NCBI RefSeq assembly: GCF_000003605.2
Contig: NW_003138326.1
Span: forward strand, 225,426-253,493
Source: Saccoglossus kowalevskii
Lineage: Eukaryota; Hemichordata; Enteropneusta; Harrimaniidae
Direction of reading: 5' to 3'
Length of the DNA stretch: 28,068 nucleotides
The position numbers were made by a program, and so were the translations under genes. A model generated the notes under the pieces. That model made no database searches. It was not told where the DNA came from and saw only the letters and a program-made list of their open reading frames with translations. The first letter of the stretch is position 1, and each line of letters starts with the position of its first letter. Of the stretch, positions 10,601-22,800 are shown piece by piece.

Positions 10601-13600
10601 TCTGAATTTGGTTTCAATAAAATTAAGTGTTTGATTGACTGCATGTTATGCATCCAGTTAAGGTTTTATGTTACATACAATCAAATATTTCCAGGCTGAC
10701 CAAGTGATCAAATTAACTAAGTGCACTGCCCTCAGAAGCAAGAAGTATTAGCATGCTCAGCAACCAACATTACCAGTGAAAGACTGTTGAAGATCAATGA
10801 TAATAATTGGCAAAAAATGATTCATCTGTTTTTAATAAAAAAAAAGCTGTTCGTTCTATTATGCCAAAGTAAGGAAAAAAACAAAATGATGTGAACCTAA
10901 TAAAATGCAAATATAATTTAAAGCCTATTGGAATTAGTAATTGGTTTCAGCACTGAAATAACTACAACATTTACCGCTTTTGCTGGATGTGGATGAGACA
11001 GGCACTTATATAATGCACCATTATTTATGTTCCTTCATGTTGGATCTTATAAGTAGTTCTATCCATTTTTTTCAAACTAGATATGCAAATGAATATTAAG
11101 CAAAATTTTCGCACGTTTTTGGAGTACATGAATTGTATGGGTCTTAATTGCATAGTGGTGTAGCTGGTAGTGTTCTCATTCCATAGATTCAATATAAATG
11201 CTTTGTCTGCCCTGACCATTATAAATTAAATTGATTTCACTTCCAGTTTTAAGTCATTCATCAAGTTAAAAACTCATTAAAATACATGACAGGGATTTCT
11301 GGTATTGTCATTGCTTGTCAGTTTAAATCTTTGATCCAATTCAGACAGTGCATTAATGTCTATTATATAGTGTGATAAGAATTCTTATTTGTATTAGATG
11401 TGTAGTTGTCAGTTGCTTTGCCAAATTATTTCACAAATAATTCAAATTCTCAAACTGTAGTCAGGTAGGTCACGCTGAGATGTGAAATCAAGTGATATAT
11501 TCCAAACTGGACCGCATTTGTGTGTGCTTCTAGTAAAGGCATGCTAGCTAATCTATGCTGTGTTAGTACTGATACCTTCGCAGTCTGACATCCCTGCATT
11601 GATATTAGAGTTTGAACTCTATACTGTGCATGATATAAAGCTGATTGGACTGATTAAGGATAACTGAGTTGCTAGGCTCTGATTTATCAGGATTTGTCAT
11701 TCCCTCATGTTTTTTAATCCTTTTTCAAGCCTATTACATTTTCTTCTAAATTCTTACACTATTTATGGTTTGCAGAGAGCGGATATTGATTATGCTTAAA
11801 TGCAGCTGTGCAGTCAATCTTGTGTAATCAGATTCACAAGAGTTAAATCAGTTCATACCTTTCATTCTCTAGGTTTAGTGAATATTTTGGTCATTTTTGG
11901 TAAAAAATGCTATTATCAATTTCTACTAGAAAACAGCTAGCAAAACTGTTTCTACCTTTTATATGTAAGCTCTGTGAGGTGAACCTCTGTAAGATTTGTT
12001 CATTTTATGATGATAACTTCCATTCTCTTATTTTAGTGAATTTTTTTTTCATTTTTTGTATTTTTCGAAGATAGCTGGCTTTGGTAGGCCGCAGTCAAAC
12101 TTGTTCATTTTGTGATGATGACTATTATCTTATTTTAGAGAATATTTTTGTAGTTTTTGGAAAATAAAGCTATATTTGACTTCTTTAAAAAAAAACATCT
12201 GCTGTATTGCTTTGATATTTTATGTGAGGCGCCTTCGATCATGGAGGTAAAAAAAGATTTTACCTACATGCTTAGATCAGGGAGCTGTAAGCCATTACAG
12301 CCCCCTGCTTAGATCGACTCAGGTTGACTTGAGGTATTGATCATTTCCTGCATGCATAATAAATGAGATATCCTTATTGAAATACCAATAATTGCCATAA
12401 TCATTAATTTTAAGTTCCATACATAAAGCTAGAAAATCAAAATCTCAATACACACGAACAGTGAAACTTTATACAAATTTAGTTTGGATAGGTTTGTAAT
12501 TTTTAAAACAAAATTGAAACATTATTGGCTCTTTTAAACGCTCGCTGTCTTTACTTGAGTTTCCAACTTTTGTGAATCAAGGGGAAGGCTTAGAATAGTT
12601 GCACTGCAGATGTGCTTCAGAGTGTTTGATTCTACACTCAGCAAGTTTTTAGTTAGAAGTGTGCATTCAGAGATTTGTGGCCATGCTCATAATATATATA
12701 CCTTCAATAAGAAAGGGGCTTATTTGACGGAAACGTTTGATAAGCTCCATAGTCAAACAAGACAAGAGCACTTTGCACAAGTTTCTATAGTGTTGAAGAA
12801 CTGCATTAAAAATAGTTGATTGATGGCCGTTATCTCACCTTTTTATGATCTTGCTGGAGCCTGACAATTATTTTGCTTGGTAGGTATATTTTTTATAGCC
12901 ATGCCATGCCTTTATTTCACAGGACTTGCAATTTAGCAGAGCAGCTCCATATTTTAATATTATGTGAAGCCAACTTATATACTGTGCGTGATATAGAGCT
13001 TTCAACACACAGCTCTGCATTTGTAATTGCTGTAGTGAGAGGGGTACAATGTAATATATTTGTGTAAGCCATCAATGTTGTTGTAAGTTTATCTAGACAG
13101 TTCATACAGTGAAGTAAATAATTCAGAAGATTTTACTAAAGTTTAGAAATTTAATCAAATATCATTCTAAAAAAGATGATCTAAGCAACTCTTTTGTAGT
13201 CCACTGTCTGACATGTGTTCAGTTGCAGACAGAACATACATTTCTCTGGACATTGTCAGCTGACATGAACATGTATGACATTTACAGATCTTACGTATTT
13301 TCTTCGTTTCTATATAGCTTCACACTTTATAACCAGAGTCCCAGGTGGCAAACCTCAAAGTGTTCATCTAGTTCTGATTCAAAACATTTTCTGCTTTAGA
13401 CTTTCTTCAATGAGTGCATATACCATAACGGCAACCACTCAAGAATGTCATGTAACATTCCATACTCATTTACGTCAGCAATGTGTGAAGTCAGTTACCT
13501 AATACCCCCCATGTCTTACAGTTACAATTCAATTCTGAAACATATGCCGTCATAATGCCTTATTTTTGTTAGGTATGTTTGGGCTTGATCTATTACATGT

Positions 13601-16600
13601 ACACATGATTGTGTGCATACATACTGTGCTGGAATAATTTCCTATGCAGTATGGAAGCACTATCTCCTATATTATTTCCTGTTTTCCAAAAATATACTGT
13701 ATAAATGTAAAGCGGCTAGTGTTAAACTTATGTTTCTGTATAGCACTTGTATTTGTGGTTGAAAATAAATATGTCACAACAAGTGTAACCATCAGGCACA
13801 TGTAGTTGAGTACCATTAAAATAGATTGTGGTTTTCTGTTGAGCATGAATTGAAGATAAAAAACTCGGTATGTACATCCCCTATGTACATATAATTTGTT
13901 TTTTATATGATGTGTAGCATAGTGTTAATTAATGTGTCAGTCTAAGAACAGGGAGATCAGACATAGAGCTGCCTAGTTACCTTGGCTCACGACATTACTA
14001 GTTTTGAAGAATTCTGCATTTCTTGGAAAAGACCTAAAGCTATTAGCTTTTTGCCTGTCATCTGTTGACTTAAAAATCACAGGACCAGATTAACATGAGA
14101 TAGCTACGACAATCTCACTATATAAGTACAGAATTTATTACTGCTTGAACTTGAACACAGAGGCATCAATTGAGACAATTAACTAATACTCATATTTATT
14201 AAGAAAGTTAGTTATAAATTGTGTGACAATGTTCATTGGATTTTTATGTAAAAACCATGGAGCTACTGTCCCATGGCACCATGAAATAGCAATCTTAAGT
14301 TACAGTGACGTATTTTTAGAAACTTGTCCTAATATTTAACAGTTCCAAAGAACACAATGTTAAAACCTAGATTTTTAAATAATTTAGGACAACAAGAAAT
14401 ACCCCATCATTTTACAATATATAATTTGTTCAACCTTTGTAACCAGCCTATAATTTGAAATATGTGAAGTAGAATGGTGAAATTTGAATTCTCTGAACTA
14501 AACAATGGTATTGACAAATTAATCTCTGAAGCATCTTTTCTTAATAAAAAAGAATAATAATAGATGAATAAAAATACATATTGATGAAGTTCTGATTGTA
14601 CACTGGCAATATTTCTGAATACTGTACACACATTAGTTATTCACTGGTTTTTAATTTCACTATTTTTGCTGATAAAATAAAATTTGCTAAATTAAGGTAT
14701 AATGCTCTACTAAGTTTTTTACATGTGCACATTTGTTAGCGCATTATTCGTTTTAGTATTACCAGTAGTAAACAGTGTACAAACTTTTTAGGTTCATTTT
14801 AGCAGCGGTTTCCATAGACCACATTGAAAACATTTTCTTGATAAATTACTCACTAAAAAATATTGTAATTTTTTAAATAATTCTAGACATTTAAAAGTAC
14901 CTTGTAAGACACTATTTATCTTTTTTTCATCAAATGTCACCGAGCAAAATTTTTATATATATCTGTTCCATAAAATACCCCAAAACAGACAAAACATGCT
15001 GTTTTTATTCCATTTTGTACATTGATTTTCTCTGAATTGAGTACAGTGGCCCTGTATTTTTATTCCATTTATTTCAGCCTGAGCCTCATGATATGAAATA
15101 TAAAATATGTAAAAATGAAATATTTTTACTTTTGTTTAGCTTTCTACTTTAACTCTACATGGACATGTGAAATAACAATTTAATAACTCGTTATTTCCCT
15201 GTCAAGTTCATAAACTTAAGACTAAATGAAATTGCTCAAAACATCAAAATAGTTTCACTATTAATCTGTGCATTTTATTGACCTAAATTATTTTGTTCAC
15301 TTTTGTAGCGGCAAATGTCCTTGTACAAAAATCTGACAGCGAGATGCATTTATTTAAGTCTTTTCCTGTAGCTGCATGTATAAGTACAGCCTTAAACTTT
15401 TGTTCCTGACTTACAGTAAATCATTGTTATAGCCCTCTCCTTAAAACAGACGGGGGAACATTTTTAAAAAAAATAAAAAAAATTCATATTTTGCATAGCA
15501 ATAGACTAATACATCATACATCAAGTGATTGATTGAATGATTGATGATGACTGTTGTTTCTATGGAAATGATGATTTTGTGATTTCTCCAAGAGTATTTA
15601 GTCATATACATGTGTGTATTGATATCTGTCCCCATTTTATTTTTCCAATTTTCAAAAGTCTTTTAAGAGCTAGAATACTGAGTCAATAGTATCTTGAATA
15701 TCATCCATACAAGGGAACTTACAGCTAAAAATTTTATTGACCAGAAACTTCTATTTTTAAGGATGCCATATATCTGATTATATCTCTTAATTCCCACTGG
15801 CAGAAATAAAACTGTATGTGTTATCCTGCATTTCCCTTAGTAGAGACAAGTAATACTATTTCCAACAGATGACAAAAATGGTTTCTCTGCTTGCTATAGA
15901 ATTATAATCATGCAGCGCACTCATTGATATTCACAGCATTCCTCACGGCTAGTTTTCCCAAGTGTAGCTTTTTATGTGCAGAAAATCTTATTTGTGATGA
16001 TGGTTAGGCGAGGGAAGGGAAGGGAGGGAGTCTTATGAATGCCTCCTTTAATAATGTCTACCTGGTGAACATTTCCATCAGTCAAATGGAGTGTACAGAG
16101 CTCTCCATCTCCTTCGTGGCATTATAATATTTTCAATTGAATTTTTTGTATGCATTCATGCATGCAATCTTGAAGTGTTACCTTCGTCATCAGTTGTGTT
16201 TACTGCAAGATCACGTTTCGGTACCATTGGATATTCTAAATTAGAGCTTATAGTGATTTACCAATAATTCACCAAAATATAAAATTTAATAGTGTAATGT
16301 TGACTATTTCTAGTTAAATGTCAATTTAATATATGATGTTTCATTTAAATACTTTAATTGATTTGATTAGTTAATTCAATTGCACATACCATCAGAATTG
16401 CATAATGTACAAGATGATATTAAATGATGTCAATGTCACAATTTTATTTTTCAAATGTATTCATTTTAACAAGTACTTTGTCTGCCTGTATGCATATTGA
16501 ATATTAATAACTGCATGTATATTTCTCCTCTGAAGTAATAGATTTGGTTTACCACAATTTTGCATGTTAATTAACTAATTAGCATAATGATTCTGGATTT

Positions 16601-16777
16601 CCATGTGACTATTGCTGTACTATTGCTTGCATTAATGAACTAACCAAGTTGATTAGTTTTCATACAAATCTTTCTCACCATGCATTGATTCACCAGGATC
16701 CATTACACGCTTTTACCTAGATGACAAAATTGCTCAAATGAAATAAAATGTGAATAGACATATTCTTTTGATATACA

Positions 16778-16811
<34 letters not shown>

Positions 16812-19800
16812 AAAAATCTATTCATTTACAAAAAAATGAAAATACCCTGTGTCTCTATACAGATGATTTTTTCTGTTGAAATACTGTACTTGCAGTTTGT
16901 ATGCTGAAACCACAAACATTATTAAAAAGTAATAAGAATAGATTTGATATGTTATTATCGTAACCTTTACAGCAATGTTATCTTTCAGTTGATTGTGATT
17001 GGATTTAGTTAATACGCATTACAGGCTATTATTAAAAAAACAGTCATACAACCTGCCCATTAAATTATCATCATTAATAAAAATCCAGATTATATTTAAT
17101 TATCTGCATCCTGTGATTTCTAATTAAAAAACACACCCACCCCTCCCTTCCCCTCCCCTTCCCAACATACTGTTATACCTTATAACTCCACACAATATTT
17201 ATGTGGAAGGAAGAAAAAACAAATTTGCTCTGAATTATCAGACATTGAGAAATGTTTTGTCGCCACTGAGTCTGAGAAAATGCAGACCCAATGCCTCTTG
17301 GTATTTTAAAAAATTCAATAAGTATGCATGAATTTGTTGAATGTGGATATGCATCTGTACAAATCAATAGTCTATACTTATAGCTACATAGATAATATAA
17401 TAATCTTGGGTTGTAATAAATACATGCATACACATGAAATAATTGAGGGGTGGATGTTCTGACTTAATAATAATTAAAATGTAAAACATGATTTATTTAA
17501 AAAAGGAAAAATTTTAGTATTTGAAAAGCATGATTGCTATAGCATATAGTGCATGTATATCACGGCTTGATCATCAGTATTCTGAAGGAACTCAATCCTT
17601 ATATGCACATACAGTATTATTGAAAACTAGTCAATACATTGAGTTAAATCTATTAAGAAAAGAAGCTAAGTGGCCTTGTGTGGATCAATGGCAAAATCTT
17701 ATAGTTGTATAACAAATTCACTCAATTTAAAGTTCTGAAGACTTTTTTCGTCAATCTGTAAGTGTTGGGTTCTTGAAAATAAGTGTTATACCCACCTTAA
17801 TATGCCCAGTGTCAATAATAATGAAATGAGATTTTGAAATGTGCATGTATGCAGCTTTTGAGTAAAAATGTTTGTTCTGCCCTATATAATCACAATGAAA
17901 AGTCTTGATATGAGAAATGGGTCAACTGAAAGTGTTATTAAATAACAGGATGTTTTTCTATTTGCTTTACCACATGCCATTATTGAAACACACTTAACTG
18001 TACAGTAAGCACCTGTGGTTGTGGTTGACGTTTTGTGATCTATTGGGAGACACCTTTGTCAACTGTACTTTCTGCTAAATACATACTGCAACTAAAGTGT
18101 TGTCCTGCCGTTAGCTATTATGCCATGGTTGTTACACATACATCAATCACGACTGGTCTCTGTTCAATATTAAAGTGCTCTAAGTTGTTTAAGTAATTAT
18201 CAATTAATAAATAAATTCAAATTTGGAATGTTTTATTTATCAATCGGTTTCAGTTAGATAATTGTGGGTGTTGCATGCTGAAATAAAAAATGTTCAAATT
18301 TGTAATCAGAGCTATATACTCACATTAACCCTGGTCCTTGTAGTGTACCGGTATTGGTAAATTCATTCATCATATTCATGAAATATAGTGGAACTATTGA
18401 AGCTGTGCCCCTTGGGAAGAACTTCATCACCTCAATTACTTCTTTGGAGTTGGATGTTTAATTATGCATATATCTTATTCCACATGTCCATTGAGAGCAT
18501 GTTATACATGATTGTTTTGTGACCTTAGTATTTGAATGTATATACATGTATCTAATTCTAGAATGACTGCTGGGACGTCAATAGTACTCAGTTTACTATG
18601 GTCATCAGGGCTTCCTTGGGGTGGAACATTTTGTGACCTTATTATTTATGCACATATCTGTTATCTGACTTTAGATTGTCTGTTGGACGTCATTCTTTGT
18701 TTCGTAATGACATTGTTAATTTTATAAAATATCTCTTTTTGGATTTTGGGCTCAATTCCTGTAGGAATTACTATTATTATTACTGCCATTATTTATCAAG
18801 AAGATGAAGCCACTTTTCTGAGCAAGACTTTTACTGGCGTAGTCAATTGTTTTTACTTGATGTGCTGAAAGGCAGGCCTCTCGCTAGACTAAAAGTTATA
18901 ACTATGACTGATACTAGTTGCACTTCAAACAAAACAAACAGATAATTTTGATTCTTGCACAAGAAGAACTTTCATTGTCTCAAAGAAAAAATAAATTAAC
19001 TATCAGTAAAACTGTTGCCCAGATAGTTCAACTGGCTTTGTGATGTCAGTATTATGTCCAAACCTACATTATATTAAAACTGAATGCCTTTGAAGACAAT
19101 GTATTTGAATTACAAAGGTTTTACCATTTGTCAAACAAGTCTGGTTTTAATGAATTGTGTCACAAGAAATGGACCTTATGAGTCCAGCACATGTACACAT
19201 AACTTTATTTTGTTAAGATAATGCTTACAAGAACATTTACCCCGGTATGTTATCTAAATAACTTTCTCAGTGGCAAGGTCCTAATAGTTTAACTGTATTT
19301 TCACATTTAGTTTAGTTTTTGTGTGTATGTCCTGGTAATGAGTTGACAAGTACACTGTTGTTATGTATATGTATGTTTCTGTACGCGAAACATCCAACAA
19401 ACAAATGGTCCAGGAATATAATTTATCATACATCGTAAAAATTTACAGAAACTAGAGTTCACTTCAGAAATGTGCCAGTAGTACTTATTCGGCTTTTAGC
19501 TGAATCTTTGTGCAAGTAACATAACAAAGTCAATGGCAGTAGGGGCATATAACATTTAGTATAAAATCATCTATCTTACCATACCTCTTCTACACATTGT
19601 TTTTGTATTTATAATCTAAAAATCACTGATTGTTTGTTTCTAATACAGATCTGTAGCTGATGGTAAGAAGAGAATATCTTGCAATGGGCTAACACAGCAA
19701 GATTCATTAAGTGGTCTTTTACCAAGTGGAGTTCAACCTCTGTCTTCAAACAAAACAGGTAAGAAACTAGCACTTGATAGCTCTATTAATTATGCATCCA

Positions 19801-22800
19801 CATAGGTTTCCTGAATTCTGATAGCCTTCTATAATGTGAAACTATTAATTAACAGTGCTTAGAAATCTTATATTGTATTGTATTGTTGAAGGTATCTTAA
19901 TAAAATCAAAATCAGAATGAGGTGCTCAGTGTGTGAATCAATCAGAATGATTATGGAATGATCAACTTGAACTTCCATGGCCAATTCTGATAAAGTGTCT
20001 TAGAGTGAAATAATGCGTAGAGAATCTCTGCCTTTTTTGAAAGACAAGTCGATCGTGCTTTTGATGGAATATAAATGATTTTCAGTTTTAGTCAGTGAAA
20101 AAAACTAAACTAAATTAGAAACTGTCAGTCAAAATATATCTAGGCATTCTAACATCCACTATAAATTGAAGGAGAATTGGTACCGTTAATTCAACCCCTA
20201 ACTTACAAATAATTTGATTATAATTATAATAGCAAGTCAATTTACAGTGAAATATTGCAATGATTTTATATTTAAAGAAAGTGTTGCACACTTTAATTGT
20301 CAGTACACTCACATACTGTGTGGGTGAGAGGTCATCTACGTGGGGAGCTAACGACAGACATACTGACGCTGTGGAAAATTATATTCATTCCATGCAGTTC
20401 ATTGAAAAAGAGCTTATCTGTGCAATTAGTGCCTGTGTGTTTTGTGAATAATTTGTTTAACTATAGCTGCTCTCTGTTTGTTGTAGGAATGTACACATTC
20501 CTTCATACAGTATACACATCTGTGCCAACAAAGAGCGCTAGTCAGCCTGATTCATCATTATACCTAAAATCTTTATTCATTTTATTTCACTGATACCGCA
20601 TTTACATTTGTTTTTTTCTAGTATTTATCTGAGAGTATTTAAGTATTCAATGTGAACAAAAAGTAATATTATTATGTCCACTAATGAATGTGAAAATTAA
20701 TATTAATTTAAACAATAATTGCATCTTCCCAGATTGGCCAGGTTGAGTAAAATCATTATTATATATCGTATGCATGCAATTTCAATGTGAATTTGGTGTG
20801 GTTTTCAGTAATATACATTATTATACATCTGTCAATCTAACGCCATAAGTTACAGGGTGCCGTAATTTTGCGGTATTGGACTGGGTATTTTCATCCTACC
20901 CTATTAGGAAACGCGAATTCCAAATATGGAAAGAATACGTGCGTTGGCCGATATTCCCGCTGTACTGTCTTACTTTGCAGTGTACTTGTATTAATCTCAT
21001 AGTATTTATTCAATGAATATTATGTCAGTCGTGCTTTCCTTCAGCTTCATCATCAGGATATTTTTTTTTGATTTAAACACTCTTGTGCTTTTTTTAGGAT
21101 ATCCATAATTGTAAATAGTCACCTTATGTTTATACTAAATACTGGTAGTGTGGCACACCTAATGGTGTGAACCCCCTCCTTCTCTCCGAAAAACAAACAA
21201 AACAATGCTACTTCTGCAAATCATATCGAAGAAAAACAAAATTAAATGATCTGTTGGTAAATTTATTTTGTGCCGCACATTTCTCTATAATGCAATTTCT
21301 TGACAGTTTCTATAGAGGGCGCTTGTTCATGACAATTTCTACAGTAAGATAGTATAATCTGTATTGCATTACTGATCTAATCTGACACTGAGTGACAACG
21401 ATACAAATAACCATCAAGGAAGACATTTTTAAAGTATTAGTATTTCAGCTCCTATCACTGGATAATCAGTTTTAAACCTACATTCATGTCTTTTTAAGAT
21501 TTGGCACATTTGAAATGATAAGATTTGCTTTTGATTCCAGACACTGCACTGTTAGCTAAGAGAGAGATTTGTAGGAACACTGACAAGGATACATCGTAGT
21601 TTTAGACTGCCAAGAAACCACGTAGAGCTTGTAATTGCATTATATCATCAGCACTGATCCATGGACACCCCAACAGCATGCATCACCAGACTTACATATT
21701 TATATAATTACTACACCAGTGTCTAGAACTGCATGCATGATTAATGTTTTATAAGAGAAAGCAACCACTTTAGCAATAATAGATCTGCTTTCAAAATATT
21801 TAAAAACCCTCTCCAAATTAATAAATGTGTACAACGACAAGGTGCACCGATATTAAATGTCAGTGATTGCTACGTCATTTGATAATTTATCAGTTATGTG
21901 ATTATTGCCACCCCATTACTGTGCTACTGACTACCTAAATGGCATGGTAGCAAATTGAAACACAGATGGGTTATTTTGTTCAATGACTTCATGAATTCCT
22001 TACTGGTAACTGAATTTTTACAAATAAAAATATTGTTTCAAACTTTTGTCCCTTTCTTGTTTTGATAGTTGTTCCATGATTGGGATGGAAGTTTAATTTT
22101 ATATAAATGTACCGTAATCGTGTGCAGGGTTTTCCATAGTGACAGTAAAATGTGCACCCGCCTACCTACAAGAAATAATGGTAGACCTTATAATTTGTTT
22201 ACATTTTGTTATAGTACATGTACTAGTATATGCCATAGAGCCTAATGATACATGGAGTGAACATTAAATGTGTGGCATCATTGGTTGCAGTGAATGCACA
22301 TAAATAAACATATAAGCAAATCAAATCAAATCAAATCAACAGTAATATTCTTCCATTCAGCATTGGCATCACATGCTATATATAAACAAATAAACATGAC
22401 ATAAAGAATAGATGTGGTAATTAGTATTATGAGGCATCTGACACCTAAAACAATGGAATTTACTCATTCCTAAAACGCTGCATGAAAGTGATTGAAAGTG
22501 TTATGGACCCATTCGAATGTCTCGCTTATTTGGTTATTATACATTACGTTTACGTCACATTTGAACACTTTCCAATATTTACTTCAGACGTAGATGTGTT
22601 ATCAGCAATTGATGGAAATAGAATCCTGTCACTAAATGCAAACTATCACACAAAAATGTATTAATAAGGTTATCATGAGTTAAGCTCCTCTACATGTCAG
22701 TCGTTACAACCACTGTATTTTGTAGTATTCTCATCATAACCTCATGTGTTTTCACTTTAGGGCTGAAAATCCAAATAAATCATCAGTACTATTTTTTTAT

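Larger units (their letters stand above)
15234..18514. other. Intronic sequence with simple-sequence tracts
   Basis: AT-rich sequence with no recognisable coding exon. It includes a purine-rich tract (GGGAAGGGAAGGGAGGGAG, about 16012-16030), a TA microsatellite and a C-rich pyrimidine tract (17136-17163). Short open frames such as 17173-17433 (minus) and 17521-17712 (plus) have no supporting signals. Confidence 0.5.
4680..19648 (+). other. PDE2A: PDE2A intron 1 (14,969 bp)
   Basis: This intron is bounded by GTAAGT and TAATACAG and interrupts an arginine codon (AG|A). It is much longer than the other two complete introns and holds most of the mobile-element content of the window. Since the exons on either side align continuously with human PDE2A, no coding exon is required inside it. 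Any additional exon would be alternative or belong to another gene. Confidence 0.8.
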
